Source: Mycolicibacterium frederiksbergense (GTDB lineage Bacteria > Actinomycetota > Actinomycetes > Mycobacteriales > Mycobacteriaceae). From it: a stretch of 64,000 nucleotides of DNA. The translations under genes were made by a program, and so were the position numbers. The DNA is taken from positions 682,001-746,000 of the forward strand of contig NZ_CP038799.1 of the NCBI RefSeq assembly GCF_012223425.1, in the 5' to 3' direction. The notes beneath the pieces are model-generated. The model ran no database searches. It saw nothing but the letters and a program-made list of their open reading frames with translations, and was not told where the DNA came from. Positions within the stretch are counted from its first letter, which is position 1. Every line of letters begins with the position of its first letter. Below, in pieces: positions 47,180-57,237 of this stretch.

Positions 47180-48162
47180 CAGTATTTGCGGTCCGGCAGC
47201 ACCGCTGCCGCTTGCTGCTGGTCGAAGGCCTCATCGGGGGTGACCACCCGCTCCGGTACCTGCTCGCCGGCGACGACCTGCTTCGCGAGATCCATGAGTT
47301 GCGGTCCGAGCAGCGGGTTGCACTCGACGATGTAGTTGAACTTGCCGTCGGCCAGCGCCTGCATGCCGTCATGGGTGGCATCGATGGTGACGATCTTGAT
47401 GTCCTGGCCGGGTTTCTTCCCGGCCGCCTCGATGGCCTCCATCGCGCCCAGGCCCATATCGTCGTTCTGCGAGAACACCATGTCGATCTGCGGGTTGGCC
47501 TTCAGGAAGGCCTCCATCACCTGTTTGCCGCCCGAGCGGGTGAAGTCCCCACTCTGCGAGGCGATGATCTTCAGGTTCGGGTTGGCGGAGATGGCGCCGG
47601 CGAAACCGGAGTTGCGGTCGATGGCGGGATCGGCTCCGGTCGTGCCCTCGAGTTGAACGATGTTGACCGGTCCGGGCGCCGAGGCGTACTGCTGGACCAC
47701 CCATTCGCCGGCGCGTCGGCCCTCGTCGACGAAGTCCGCGCCCAGGAAGGTCTTGTAGACGCCGGGCTCCTGGGTGTCGACGGCGCGGTCGGTGAGGATG
47801 ACCGGGATACCGGCGTTCTGGGCCTCCAGCAGAACGGCGTCCCAACCGGTGCGCACGACGGGGCTGAACGCGATGACATCGACGCCCTGCTGGACGAAGG
47901 AGCGGATGGCGGAGATCTGATTCTCCTGCTCGCCGTTGGCGTCGGAGAACTTCAGGTCGACCCCGGCGTCCTTGGCCGCGTCCTGGATGGATTTGGTGTT
48001 CGCGGTGCGCCAACCGCTCTCGGCACCGACCTGCGAGAAGCCCATGGTGAGCGCTCCCCCGTCGCTGCCGGATCCGGCGTCGCCGCCGGGTGCCTGCCCG
48101 CTGCCGCATCCGGCCAGCAGGACGGCCGACGCCGCGGCCACGACCACAGTGCGAATCCTCAT
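47179..48162 (-). CDS. ytfQ: Sugar-binding lipoprotein, YtfQ-like
   Basis: 327 aa. The signal peptide ends in lipobox LLAGC. The mature protein starts near the family pattern MGFSQVGAESGWRTANTKSI and contains AFSPVVRTGWDAVLLEAQNAGIPVILTDR, as in the galactofuranose-binding YtfQ. It therefore may prefer furanose sugars such as Galf or L-Araf. GAGGAG precedes the start. It is the first gene of the leftward operon. Confidence 0.9.
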   Translation of the reverse strand: MRIRTVVVAAASAVLLAGCGSGQAPGGDAGSGSDGGALTMGFSQVGAESGWRTANTKSIQDAAKDAGVDLKFSDANGEQENQISAIRSFVQQGVDVIAFSPVVRTGWDAVLLEAQNAGIPVILTDRAVDTQEPGVYKTFLGADFVDEGRRAGEWVVQQYASAPGPVNIVQLEGTTGADPAIDRNSGFAGAISANPNLKIIASQSGDFTRSGGKQVMEAFLKANPQIDMVFSQNDDMGLGAMEAIEAAGKKPGQDIKIVTIDATHDGMQALADGKFNYIVECNPLLGPQLMDLAKQVVAGEQVPERVVTPDEAFDQQQAAAVLPDRKY

Positions 48163-48273
48163 GACGGTAACTCCTCTAATGTCGCTGTTTGCCGAGATCG
48201 GGCCGCGATTCGCGGAGATTTGGGGCCGGCCGAGACGGCGGAACTTTGATGTGACCGGCGTTACACCGTCCGA

Positions 48274-48289
48274 ATGTTAACGCTCACAT
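48274..48289. promoter_or_regulatory. LacI-type operator 1 (over the leftward -10)
   Basis: ATGTTAACGCTCACAT. A leftward TTGACA (48303-48298) with an 18-base spacer puts the -10 TAACAT at 48279-48274, inside this operator, so binding should block the transport/ara operon. Confidence 0.72.
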
Positions 48290-48307
48290 TCGGTCGATGT
48301 CAACGGC

Positions 48308-48323
48308 TTGTGAGCGCTCACAT
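48308..48323. promoter_or_regulatory. LacI-type operator 2 (perfect palindromic core)
   Basis: TTGTGAGCGCTCACAT has the symmetric core TGTGAGCGCTCACA. It lies between the divergent promoters, next to the leftward -35. Confidence 0.78.
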
Positions 48324-48339
48324 CGATTCGGTCGAGACC

Positions 48340-48369
48340 TTGACAAAGCCGTGAGCCCCGTCACACACT
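48340..48369 (+). promoter_or_regulatory. Candidate chvE promoter
   Basis: TTGACA (48340-48345) and CACACT (48364-48369) with an 18-base spacer. Operator 3 begins six bases downstream, the usual repressing position for LacI regulators. Confidence 0.5.
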
Positions 48370-48374
48370 TCTCG

Positions 48375-48390
48375 ATGTTAGCGCTCACAT
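48375..48390. promoter_or_regulatory. LacI-type operator 3 (downstream of the rightward promoter)
   Basis: ATGTTAGCGCTCACAT shares 15 of 16 bases with operator 1 and the whole right half with operator 2. Confidence 0.75.
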
Positions 48391-48447
48391 CACCGCGGCA
48401 GGCACGACCGGCCGCGCGTTCCGAGCAGATACCTTTCGGAGGATTTC

Positions 48448-49551
48448 ATGCGTAAGAGCCTTGCTCGCGCCGTCGGCGCCCTCGCCGTGGTAGCGGCACT
48501 GACCAGCGCCGCTTGCGGGCGCCCCGACGCGACGGACAGTGCCGGTGGCAGCGGCGGTGAACGCACCGGCACCGTGGGGATCGCGATGCCCACCAAATCG
48601 TCCGAACGCTGGGTGGCCGACGGCGACAACATCGCCGCGCAGTTCCAGAAACTCGGATTCGAGACCGACCTGCAGTACGGCGACGACGTCGTGCAGAACC
48701 AGGTGTCCCAGATCGAGAACATGATCACCAAGGGCGTCAAGGCCCTGGTTATCGCCCCCATCGACAGCTCATCGCTGACCGACATCCTGCAACGCGCCGC
48801 GGACGCCGATATCCCGGTGGTCAGTTATGACCGGCTGATCCGCGGCACCGAGAACGTGGACTATTACGCGACATTCGACAACTTCAAGGTCGGCGTGCTG
48901 CAGGCCACCTATATCGTGGACAAGCTCGGCGTCGCAACGGGCAAGGGCCCCTTCAACATCGAGTTGTTCGCCGGTTCCCCCGATGACAACAACGCGACCT
49001 TCTTCTTCGACGGCGCCATGAGCGTGCTACAGCCCCATATCGACAGCGGAAAGCTGGTCGTGAAGAGCGGTCAGACATCCTTCGATCAGGTGGCGACGCT
49101 GCGCTGGGACGGCGGACTGGCGCAGTCCCGCATGGACAACCTGCTCAGCCGCGCCTACACCAGCGGGCGCGTCGACGCCGTGCTCTCCCCCTACGACGGG
49201 ATGTCGCTGGGAATCATCTCCGCGTTGAAGAGCGCCGGCTACGGAACGCCCGCGAACCCGCTGCCCATCGTCACCGGCCAGGACGCCGAATTGGCCTCGG
49301 TGAAGTCGATCATCGCCGGCGAGCAGACCGAGACCGTGTTCAAGGACACCCGCGAGCTGGCCAACGCCGCTGTGCAGATGGTGGATTCGCTGCTGACCGG
49401 CGGCACGCCCGAGGTCAACGACACCACCACCTATGACAACGGGATCAAGGTGGTCCCGGCCTTCCTACTCGATCCCGTCAACGTGGACAAAACCAACTAC
49501 GAGAAGGTGCTCGTCGACTCCGGCTACTACACGTCGGCACAACTCGCGTGA
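48448..49551 (+). CDS. chvE: Multiple-monosaccharide-binding lipoprotein, ChvE-like
   Basis: 367 aa. The signal peptide is followed by a lipobox-like [54 protein letters not shown] and [14 protein letters not shown] match the ChvE group, which binds galactose, arabinose, glucose and xylose. GGAGG precedes the start. First gene of the rightward galactose operon; it overlaps the next gene by GTGA. Confidence 0.92.
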   Translation: MRKSLARAVGALAVVAALTSAACGRPDATDSAGGSGGERTGTVGIAMPTKSSERWVADGDNIAAQFQKLGFETDLQYGDDVVQNQVSQIENMITKGVKALVIAPIDSSSLTDILQRAADADIPVVSYDRLIRGTENVDYYATFDNFKVGVLQATYIVDKLGVATGKGPFNIELFAGSPDDNNATFFFDGAMSVLQPHIDSGKLVVKSGQTSFDQVATLRWDGGLAQSRMDNLLSRAYTSGRVDAVLSPYDGMSLGIISALKSAGYGTPANPLPIVTGQDAELASVKSIIAGEQTETVFKDTRELANAAVQMVDSLLTGGTPEVNDTTTYDNGIKVVPAFLLDPVNVDKTNYEKVLVDSGYYTSAQLA

Positions 49552-51092
49552 CCGGGGTGACGGCGGCGCCGTTGCTCGAGATGCGGGACATCACCAAACG
49601 ATTCGGCAACGTCACGGCACTGAGCGAGGTCAACCTCACGGTGCGCCACGGCGAGATCCACGCCATCTGCGGTGAGAACGGCGCCGGGAAATCCACGCTG
49701 ATGAAGGTGCTCAGCGGTATCTACCCGCACGGCAGCTACGACGGCGACATCGTCTTCGACGGCCGGCCCGGCGAGTTCAAGGACATCCGCAGCAGCGAAC
49801 GCCGTGGGATCGGCATCATCCACCAGGAACTCGCCCTGGTGCCCGTACTGTCCATCGCCGAGAACATCTTCCTGGGCAATGAACACGCTTCGGGCGGAAT
49901 CATCAGTTGGCACGAAACCACCAGTCACGCCCAGCAACTGCTCCGACGTGTCGGCCTGAACGAGAACCCGCAGACCCTGATCTCCGACATCGGAGTCGGT
50001 AAGCAGCAACTCGTCGAGATCGCCAAGGCGCTGTCCAAGAAGGTGAAGCTGCTCATTCTCGACGAGCCGACGGCGGCCCTCAACGACGAGGACAGCAGGC
50101 ACCTGCTCGACCTCATCGTCGAGCTCGCCGGGCAGGGACTGACCTGCATCATCATCTCGCACAAGCTCAATGAGGTGATGCGGGTGGCCGACACCATCAC
50201 CATCCTGCGCGACGGCCAGACCATCGAGACCCGGCCCGTCGAGGCCGGACTCACCGAGGAACACATCATCCGCGGCATGGTCGGCCGCGATATGGTCGAC
50301 CGCTTCCCGCCGCGCACCCCCCATCCCGTCGGCGAGATCAACTTCGCGATCCAGGACTGGACCGTCTTCCACCCGCTCGACCAGGAGCGCAAGGTCGTCG
50401 ACGGGGTGTCGATCAGCGTGCGCCGCGGCGAGGTCGTGGGCCTGGCGGGGCTGATGGGAGCCGGCCGCACCGAGCTGGCGATGAGCGTCTTCGGACGCAG
50501 CTATGGCAAGAAGGGCGGCGGCGCGGTCTTCAAGGACGGCAAAGAGATTCGTACCCGCACAGTGTCCGAGGCGATCGCACACGGTATCGCCTACGCCACC
50601 GAGGACCGCAAGCATTACGGACTCAACCTGATGGACGACATCGCCCGCAGCGTGACCCTGGCCTCACTGCCCAAGGTCAGCAGGGCAGCCGTCATCAACG
50701 AACACGAAGAGACCGTCGTCGCCGAGCGCTTCCGCAAGGACATGCACATCAAGGCACCCTCGGTACGGGCCACCACCGGCAACCTGTCCGGAGGCAATCA
50801 GCAGAAGGTGGTGTTGAGCAAGTGGATCTTCGCCGACCCCGACGTGCTGATCCTCGACGAGCCCACCCGCGGCATCGATGTGGGCGCCAAGTACGAGATC
50901 TACACGATCATCAATTCGCTGGCATCCCAGGGAAAGTCGGTGATCGTGATCTCCTCCGAGCTGCCCGAACTGATCGGTTTGTGCGACCGCATCTACACCC
51001 TCAACGAGGGCAGGCTCACCGGTGAGGTGGCCCGCGAGGACGCCGCGCAGGAAACACTGATGCACTACATGATGAAGGGATCGACCTCATGA
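49548..51092 (+). CDS. mmsA: Multiple monosaccharide ABC transporter ATP-binding protein
   Basis: 514 aa, GTG start overlapping the chvE stop. Two ABC domains: Walker [13 protein letters not shown] and [12 protein letters not shown] in domain 1; [16 protein letters not shown] and [19 protein letters not shown] in domain 2. Equivalent to GguA/MmsA. Confidence 0.93.
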   Translation: MTGVTAAPLLEMRDITKRFGNVTALSEVNLTVRHGEIHAICGENGAGKSTLMKVLSGIYPHGSYDGDIVFDGRPGEFKDIRSSERRGIGIIHQELALVPVLSIAENIFLGNEHASGGIISWHETTSHAQQLLRRVGLNENPQTLISDIGVGKQQLVEIAKALSKKVKLLILDEPTAALNDEDSRHLLDLIVELAGQGLTCIIISHKLNEVMRVADTITILRDGQTIETRPVEAGLTEEHIIRGMVGRDMVDRFPPRTPHPVGEINFAIQDWTVFHPLDQERKVVDGVSISVRRGEVVGLAGLMGAGRTELAMSVFGRSYGKKGGGAVFKDGKEIRTRTVSEAIAHGIAYATEDRKHYGLNLMDDIARSVTLASLPKVSRAAVINEHEETVVAERFRKDMHIKAPSVRATTGNLSGGNQQKVVLSKWIFADPDVLILDEPTRGIDVGAKYEIYTIINSLASQGKSVIVISSELPELIGLCDRIYTLNEGRLTGEVAREDAAQETLMHYMMKGSTS

Positions 51093-52318
51093 CCACCAGT
51101 TCCACGGTGGATGCGGGCTCACGCGCACCCGCCCCGCCACCGGACTCCGGCGCCGCGCGACTGGTGACGGCCGTACGCAAGAACTTCCGGCAGTACGGCA
51201 TGGTCGTCGCGTTGGTCCTGATCGTCATCCTGTTCCAGATCTGGACCAGCGGGATCCTGCTCAAACCCCTCAATGTCACCAATATCGTTCAACAGAACGG
51301 CTACATCCTGATCCTGGCGATCGGGATGGTCATCGTCATCATCTCCGGCCACATCGACCTCTCGGTAGGTTCCATCGCCGGTTTCATCGGTGCCATGTCG
51401 GCGGTGCTGATGATCCGGCAGGACATGCCCTGGCCGGTCGCGGTCGGGCTGTGCCTGCTGCTCGGCGCGCTGATCGGAGCGTGGCAGGGATTCTGGATCG
51501 CCTACGTCGGCATTCCGTCGTTCATCGTCACCCTGGCCGGCATGCTGGTGTTCCGCGGCGCGACCCAGTATCTGCTGGAGGGTCAGTCCATTGCCCCGTT
51601 CCCCCGCAGCTTCAGCCAGGTCAGCAGTGGGTTCCTGCCCGAACTCGGCGGCAGCAGCCTCTATCACTTGCCCACGATCATCCTCGGCGCGCTGGTGATG
51701 GTCGCCGCGCTGTGGCAGCAGGTTCGCCAGCGAAGCACGCAGACCCGCTACGACTTCGACGTTCTGCCCTTCGGGTGGTTCGTCTTCAAATGCGCCGCCA
51801 TCGTGGCCGCCCTTGCCGCGTTCACGTTGCTGCTCGCGAGCTATCGCGGTGTGCCGGTGGTCGGGATCATCCTGGCGGTGGCATTCGTCATCTACGCCTT
51901 CGTGATGCGCAGCAGCGTGTTCGGCCGCCAGGTGTACGCCGTGGGCGGCAACGTGGCCGCCGCCCGACTCTCCGGGGTCAAGACCAAGCGCGTCACCTTC
52001 CTGGTCTTCGTCAACATGGGTCTGCTGTCCGCGCTGGCCGGTCTGCTCTTCGCCGCGCGACTCAACTCGGCCACCCCGCAGGCGGGAATCGGCATGGAAC
52101 TGGAGGCGATCGCCGCGGCATTCATCGGTGGCGCCTCGGCCAACGGCGGCGTCGGCACCGTGTTCGGCGCCATCATCGGCGGTTTCGTCCTCGGCGTGCT
52201 GAACAACGGGATGTCGTTGATCGGCATCGGCAGCGATGTCCAGCAGGTCATCAAGGGCCTGGTGCTGCTGGCCGCGGTGGGATTCGACGTCTACAACAAG
52301 AAGAAGGGTGGATCGTAG
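51089..52318 (+). CDS. mmsB: Multiple monosaccharide ABC transporter permease
   Basis: 409 aa with around ten helices and [17 protein letters not shown]. The extended central loop (about 165-215) is typical of GguB/MmsB compared with RbsC. ATGA overlap with mmsA. Confidence 0.92.
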   Translation: MTTSSTVDAGSRAPAPPPDSGAARLVTAVRKNFRQYGMVVALVLIVILFQIWTSGILLKPLNVTNIVQQNGYILILAIGMVIVIISGHIDLSVGSIAGFIGAMSAVLMIRQDMPWPVAVGLCLLLGALIGAWQGFWIAYVGIPSFIVTLAGMLVFRGATQYLLEGQSIAPFPRSFSQVSSGFLPELGGSSLYHLPTIILGALVMVAALWQQVRQRSTQTRYDFDVLPFGWFVFKCAAIVAALAAFTLLLASYRGVPVVGIILAVAFVIYAFVMRSSVFGRQVYAVGGNVAAARLSGVKTKRVTFLVFVNMGLLSALAGLLFAARLNSATPQAGIGMELEAIAAAFIGGASANGGVGTVFGAIIGGFVLGVLNNGMSLIGIGSDVQQVIKGLVLLAAVGFDVYNKKKGGS

Positions 52319-52322
52319 CGCC

Positions 52323-52550
52323 ATGGACCGCTTCGACCGCGAGATCCTCGACTATGTGCGCAGCTGGTCCCCCTACGGCGGCCCACCCGCGGACGAGGTT
52401 CTCGCGGAGTTCGGCCTGACGCCGGGCCAGCTGGCCGAGCGGGTCAACCACATCATCGCCGCCGAGAATGCCCGGCATTTCCAGGAACTCGCGCAACCCT
52501 GGCGGCGGGTCCAGGCCTCGCGCGACGGTGCTCGGATGATCGGAACGTGA
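52323..52550 (+). CDS. Small helical DUF3263-like protein
   Basis: 75 aa, beginning MDRFDREILDYVRSWSPYGGPP. The pattern DREILDY-x7-YGG-x6-EFGLTPGQLAERVNHII resembles the DUF3263 family of small actinobacterial proteins with an HTH-like fold. It lies four bases after mmsB and overlaps galT (GTGA), so it is translated within the sugar operon. A regulatory or accessory role is possible but not shown. Confidence 0.6.
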   Translation: MDRFDREILDYVRSWSPYGGPPADEVLAEFGLTPGQLAERVNHIIAAENARHFQELAQPWRRVQASRDGARMIGT

Positions 52551-53629
52551 GGATCGAGCCGCAGCGATGGCCATTGGCCGACGGACGCGAACTGCTGTTC
52601 TTCTCGCTGCCGGGTCACGGTGCCGCCCCACTTCCCGACCGGCGCGTCCTGCCGGGCCGGACCGGCTCACACACCGAGCTGCGCCTGGACCGGCAGACCG
52701 GCGAATGGGTGGTCATCGCGGCCCTGCGCCAGAACCGCACCTACAAGCCCGCTCCCGACCAGTGCCCGCTGTGCCCGGGACCGTCCGGGATCTCCAGCGA
52801 GGTGCCGGCACCCGACTACGACGTGGTGGTGTTCGAGAACAGGTTTCCCAGTCTGGCCGGCGACGGTTCCTGCGGGCTTCCCGACGCCGTCGACGGGTTC
52901 ACCTCCGCACCGGGCAACGGCCACTGTGAGGTCATCGCTTTCTCCAGTGACCACACCGGTCGGTTCGCCGACCTCGACGCCGACCACGCACTGCTGGTCG
53001 TGCAGGCTTGGCGGCACCGCACGGCTGAGTTGATGGCGCGGCCGGGTATCGAAGAGGTCTTCTGTTTCGAGAACCGCGGCGAGGAGATCGGCGTGACACT
53101 GACCCATCCGCACGGTCAGATCTACGCCTACCCGTACCTGACACCGCGCACCGCCACGATGCTGCGGCAGGCCCGTCTGCACCGAGAACGACACGGCACC
53201 AACCTGTTCGCGCGCATTCTTGCCGACGAAGTCGACCAGGGCAGCCGGATCGTGGCACGCAACGATTCGTTCACCGCCTTCGTACCCTTCGCCTCCCGGT
53301 GGCCGCTGGAGGTGCACATCTATCCGCACCGGTTCGTGCGCAACCTGACCGACCTCGATGGTGCGGAACTCGAGGGCTTCGCGCGGATCTACCTCGACGT
53401 GCTCGGCCGGTTCGACCGGCTGTACGACGCGCCGCTGCCCTACATGTCGGCCCTGCATCAGTACACCGAGGACGACGCGCAACGCGAAGGGTACTTCCAC
53501 GTCGAGCTACTCTCGATACGGCGCACCGCCACCAAGATCAAATATCTGGCCAGTTCGGAGTCGGCGATGGGCGCGTTCATCAACGACACCACACCCGAGA
53601 TCGTCGCGGGCAGGTTGCGGGAACTATGA
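52547..53629 (+). CDS. galT: Galactose-1-phosphate uridylyltransferase
   Basis: 360 aa with a GTG start. Zinc-site CPLCPG near residue 65 and active-site [11 protein letters not shown] with the uridylylated His. It converts galactose 1-phosphate and UDP-glucose to UDP-galactose and glucose 1-phosphate. It overlaps galK by ATGA. Confidence 0.94.
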   Translation: MRIEPQRWPLADGRELLFFSLPGHGAAPLPDRRVLPGRTGSHTELRLDRQTGEWVVIAALRQNRTYKPAPDQCPLCPGPSGISSEVPAPDYDVVVFENRFPSLAGDGSCGLPDAVDGFTSAPGNGHCEVIAFSSDHTGRFADLDADHALLVVQAWRHRTAELMARPGIEEVFCFENRGEEIGVTLTHPHGQIYAYPYLTPRTATMLRQARLHRERHGTNLFARILADEVDQGSRIVARNDSFTAFVPFASRWPLEVHIYPHRFVRNLTDLDGAELEGFARIYLDVLGRFDRLYDAPLPYMSALHQYTEDDAQREGYFHVELLSIRRTATKIKYLASSESAMGAFINDTTPEIVAGRLREL

Positions 53630-54717
53630 GCAAGCCTGTCGAGTACAGCGCGCCCGGCCGGATCAACCTCATCGGCGAACACACCGACTACAACCACGGA
53701 TTCGCGCTGCCCATCGCGCTGCCCGAACGCACCACGGTGACTTTTCGGCCCGCGGACACCGACACACTCGTGGTGCGCAGCGACCGCGAGGCGGCGCCGG
53801 TTCGGTTGGCACTGGGCACGGTGCCCGGCGATGTGGGCGGCTGGGCCGCATACGTGGCCGGCGTGGTGTGGGCGCTGCACAGCGCGGGGCACCATGTCCC
53901 CGGCGGCACCATGGCGGTTACCGGCGGTGTCGCGACCGGCTCCGGCCTGGCCTCCTCCGCCGCACTGGAGTGCGCGGTGCTCGGCGCGATCCTGTCCGCC
54001 TCCGGCCTGACGCTGGACCGCGTCGAGCAGGCCCGGATCGCGCAGCGCGCGGAGAACGACTACGTGGGCGCGCCGACGGGCCTGCTGGATCAGCTGGCCA
54101 TCCTGTTCGCCGAACGGCGGCACGCCCAGCTGATCGATTTCCGCGATCTCAGCGTCCGCTCGGTGCCGTTTGAACCCGAGGCCCACGGCGTCTCGCTGCT
54201 GCTCATCAATTCCCATGCCGCACATCAGCATGCGGGCGGCGAATACGCCGACCGCCGCGCCGCCTGTGAGCGTGCCGCGGCCGCGCTGGGTGTTGTCACG
54301 CTGCGGGATCTGCAGGACCGAGTGCCACAGGTCGTGGCGGAGCTACCGGACTCCGAAGACGGCCGGCGCGCCCGGCACATCCTCACCGAGAACCAACGCG
54401 TCCTCGATACCGTTGCAGCGCTGCACCGCTCCGACTTCGGCGCGGTCGGCCGGCTACTGACCGCGTCGCAGGAGTCGATGCGCGACGACTTCGAGATCAC
54501 CACCGATCACATTGATCTGATCGCCGAAACTGCGGTGCAGGCAGGCGCATTGGGGGCACGGATGACCGGTGGCGGCTTCGGGGGCTGCGTGATCGCGCTG
54601 GTCCCCGGCGAGCGACGGGAGGCCATCGGCGACGCGGTGCGCGCCGCAACCCGCCACCACGGCCACCGTGAACCGACGATCGTGGCGACTCATGCCGGCC
54701 ACGGCGCCGGCGGTTGA
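53626..54717 (+). CDS. galK: Galactokinase
   Basis: 363 aa, GHMP kinase. Signature [16 protein letters not shown] near residue 9, ATP loop [11 protein letters not shown], and [13 protein letters not shown] near the C-terminus. The next gene starts four bases after its stop. Confidence 0.94.
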   Translation: MSKPVEYSAPGRINLIGEHTDYNHGFALPIALPERTTVTFRPADTDTLVVRSDREAAPVRLALGTVPGDVGGWAAYVAGVVWALHSAGHHVPGGTMAVTGGVATGSGLASSAALECAVLGAILSASGLTLDRVEQARIAQRAENDYVGAPTGLLDQLAILFAERRHAQLIDFRDLSVRSVPFEPEAHGVSLLLINSHAAHQHAGGEYADRRAACERAAAALGVVTLRDLQDRVPQVVAELPDSEDGRRARHILTENQRVLDTVAALHRSDFGAVGRLLTASQESMRDDFEITTDHIDLIAETAVQAGALGARMTGGGFGGCVIALVPGERREAIGDAVRAATRHHGHREPTIVATHAGHGAGG

Positions 54718-54721
54718 CCAC

Positions 54722-55645
54722 ATGGCACCGTTCGAGCTCGTCTTGCACAGCGGTGGCCGCACGGTGCGCGCGGCGATCGCCGAGGCGGGTGCGGCCATTC
54801 GGCAGCTGAGCGTGGACGGCGTCGAGATCACGGCCGAGTTCGACGACCGCGGGCCGGTGCCGTTCTTTTGCGGCGCGGTCCTGATCCCGTGGCCCAACCG
54901 GGTGCGCGACGGCCGGTGGGTACACCACGGGCGCACACACCAACTCGATATCAACGACGCCCGCCATGGCAGCGCACTGCACGGACTGGTGCACCACACG
55001 GCGCATCGGGTGGTGGCCCGGTCGGCCTCCTCGATCACCCTCGGGGCGTCGGTACTTCCGCAACGCGGCTACCCCTTCCGACTGCGGACCGAGGTCACCT
55101 ACCATCTGGTGGCTGACGGCCTGACCGCGACGCACACGGTGCGCAACATCGGATCGGACTGTGCCCCAGTCGCGATCGGAGCCCATCCCTTTCTGACGAT
55201 CGGCGACGTGCCCACCGAGACGCTGGCGCTGACCGTGAACGGATCACACCACATCGACGTCGACGACCGGCTCATACCGACCGGCTGCACCGCCGTACCC
55301 GGAACAGCGTGGGACCTGCGCGGTGGACGCGTCATCGCCGACCTCGACCTCGACGACGCGTGGTCGGTGCCGACGTCGGACGGTCGCAGCGTGCACACCC
55401 TGTGCTCCCCCGACGGCCGCACCGTCTCGCTGTGGGCCGACGACAGCTTCGGGTTCGTGCACGTTTTCATCACCCGGCAGTTCCCCCGGGGTGAGCAGTT
55501 CGTGACGGCCGTGGCGCTCGAACCGATGACCGCGCCCGCGGATGCGTTCAACAGTGGCGTCGGATTGCGCTGGTTGGCGCCCGACGAGACGCTGTCCGCC
55601 TCGTGGGGCATCGGCTATGACGACGCCCGATATTCACGCCGATGA
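54722..55645 (+). CDS. galM: Aldose 1-epimerase family protein
   Basis: 307 aa, mutarotase fold. PWPNRVRDGRW, HGSALHGLVHHTAHRV and GAHPFLTIG carry the two catalytic His; a late Glu (AVALEPMTAPADAFNSG) is the base. It interconverts galactose anomers. ATG 54722 is preferred to an ATG at 54692 inside galK. Last gene of the operon. Confidence 0.88.
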   Translation: MAPFELVLHSGGRTVRAAIAEAGAAIRQLSVDGVEITAEFDDRGPVPFFCGAVLIPWPNRVRDGRWVHHGRTHQLDINDARHGSALHGLVHHTAHRVVARSASSITLGASVLPQRGYPFRLRTEVTYHLVADGLTATHTVRNIGSDCAPVAIGAHPFLTIGDVPTETLALTVNGSHHIDVDDRLIPTGCTAVPGTAWDLRGGRVIADLDLDDAWSVPTSDGRSVHTLCSPDGRTVSLWADDSFGFVHVFITRQFPRGEQFVTAVALEPMTAPADAFNSGVGLRWLAPDETLSASWGIGYDDARYSRR

Positions 55646-55698
55646 ACCTTCCGGCCGGGCAGGACGAACCACACCTGCTTGCCAGATTCAGTCATACT

Positions 55699-55712
55699 TG
55701 ACGATATCGTCA
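55699..55712. promoter_or_regulatory. Regulon operator A upstream of the P450-ferredoxin operon
   Basis: TGACGATATCGTCA is a perfect 14-bp palindrome, preceded by TTCAGTCATA as at operator B. It lies 112 bases before the P450 start. Confidence 0.78.
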
Positions 55713-55824
55713 TCCTCTGGTTCTGTTGGTGGGTATGAACCCGCGCAGGGCTCGACCGTCGAGTACGCACGACCAGGCGTCGACGACGGAGCCGCCCCGC
55801 ACCCGCCGCAGTGAGGGACTCACC

Positions 55825-57012
55825 ATGGGAAATGCCGCCAACGCGCCGGCGTATCGACGGAATATCTACGCACGCAGCGCCATCGTCGACCCCTACCCGC
55901 ACTACGCCCGACTACGACAGCTGGGCACGGTGGTGTGGCTGCCGCGACAGCGGGTCTACGCGTTGCCGCGGTACTCCGAATGCAAGGCCGCGCTGCGCGA
56001 TGACGGGCGCTTTGCGTCCGGCCAAGGTGTGGCACTGAATCCGCTGACCAACCGGCTCTCCCGGGGTACCACACTCAACAGCGATGGCGCCGACCACGAC
56101 CGCCGACGCAAGTTGCTGGCCCACCGCCTCACGCCGAAAGCTCTGCGATCCATGTCCGAGGCCATCGACCGCCAGGCCGCGGCGGTCGTCGAGGCTGCGG
56201 TGGCCCGTCGCCATGTGGACGGCGTCCGTGACGTCGCTACGGCGCTACCGTTGGCGGTGGTTCCGGATCTGGTGGGTTGGCCCGAGAACGGCCGAGAGAA
56301 CCTTATCGACTGGGCTGGAGCCACATTCGACTCGCTTGGTCCGCTGAACCGGCAGTGGCTGCGTACGACACCTGCGGCGTTGTCGATGTTGCGATTCTCC
56401 CGCCGCGTCGTCCGCGATCGCGCCGCACTGCCCGGCAGCATGGGTGACGACGTGTTGAACGCGGCCGACGCGGGTGAGGTGCCGCGCGCGGAATGCCCGG
56501 CATTGATGATCGACTACCTGGCGCCCTCGCTGGATACCACCATCAGCGCCATCAGCTCGGCACTACACCTCTTCGCGACCCATCCCGATCAGTGGCAGGC
56601 GCTGCGTGAGGACCCGTCACTGGTCGCGAACGCCGTCAACGAGGTCGTGCGCCTCGAGTCGCCGTTGCGAGCATTCTCCCGCAAGGCCGTCACCGACGTG
56701 GAACTCGGCGGCTCGTTGATTCCACGAGATTCCCGGATTCTGGTCATCTACGCCTCCGCCAACCGCGACGAACGCGAATGGGATGATCCCGATAGCTTTG
56801 ATATCACCCGGGATGTCAATCGGCACTTGGGTTTCGGCTACGGCACGCACGGCTGCGCGGGACAGGGATTGGCCCGCCTGGAGTCACAGGCCATCCTGCG
56901 CGAGCTCGCCGCACGCGTGGAGCGCATCAACCTCACCGGCGAGCCGATCTGGGCCGTCAACAACATCATCCACCGATACCAGCGACTGCCCCTTGAGCTG
57001 GTACCCGCCTAG
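55825..57012 (+). CDS. Cytochrome P450 with atypical I-helix
   Basis: 395 aa. Heme loop FGYGTHGCAGQGLAR (Cys344), ExxR E273-R276. The I-helix reads APSLDTT (233-239): the acid-alcohol pair Asp237-Thr238 is present but the usual Gly-Gly/Ala-Gly before it is Pro-Ser. ATG 55825 follows GAGGG; a longer start at 55726 is unlikely. Its ferredoxin is encoded 13 bases downstream. Operator A upstream links it to the ring-cleavage operon, so it may hydroxylate or demethylate an aromatic or terpenoid precursor. Confidence 0.88.
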   Translation: MGNAANAPAYRRNIYARSAIVDPYPHYARLRQLGTVVWLPRQRVYALPRYSECKAALRDDGRFASGQGVALNPLTNRLSRGTTLNSDGADHDRRRKLLAHRLTPKALRSMSEAIDRQAAAVVEAAVARRHVDGVRDVATALPLAVVPDLVGWPENGRENLIDWAGATFDSLGPLNRQWLRTTPAALSMLRFSRRVVRDRAALPGSMGDDVLNAADAGEVPRAECPALMIDYLAPSLDTTISAISSALHLFATHPDQWQALREDPSLVANAVNEVVRLESPLRAFSRKAVTDVELGGSLIPRDSRILVIYASANRDEREWDDPDSFDITRDVNRHLGFGYGTHGCAGQGLARLESQAILRELAARVERINLTGEPIWAVNNIIHRYQRLPLELVPA

Positions 57013-57025
57013 GAAGGGAGGACCC

Positions 57026-57220
57026 ATGCGTGTCACCATCGATCAGGACCGCTGCGAAGGTCACGGTTTGTGCACCCAGTCCGCTCCGACGATCTTCTCC
57101 TTCGACGACGAGGGCGATCTGGTCAGCGAGTACGCCAATACCGATGTGCCCGAGGACCTCGCCGGCGCCGCCCGGGAGGCGATCGACATCTGTCCGGTCG
57201 CGGCGCTGCGCGGCAGCTGA
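57026..57220 (+). CDS. 3Fe-4S ferredoxin, P450 partner
   Basis: 64 aa. C10-EGHGL-C16 and late C56-P are the three Cys of mycobacterial 3Fe-4S ferredoxins, with His13 in the place of a fourth Cys. It delivers electrons to the preceding P450. AGGGAGG precedes the start. Confidence 0.9.
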   Translation: MRVTIDQDRCEGHGLCTQSAPTIFSFDDEGDLVSEYANTDVPEDLAGAAREAIDICPVAALRGS

Positions 57221-57237
57221 GTCGTCGCGCCGGCGGC

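Noticed and set aside
51119..52324. Long antisense open frame (401 codons) opposite mmsB
   Set aside because: The composition is rich in His, Gln, Asp and Glu with no fold signals, as expected opposite a membrane protein gene.
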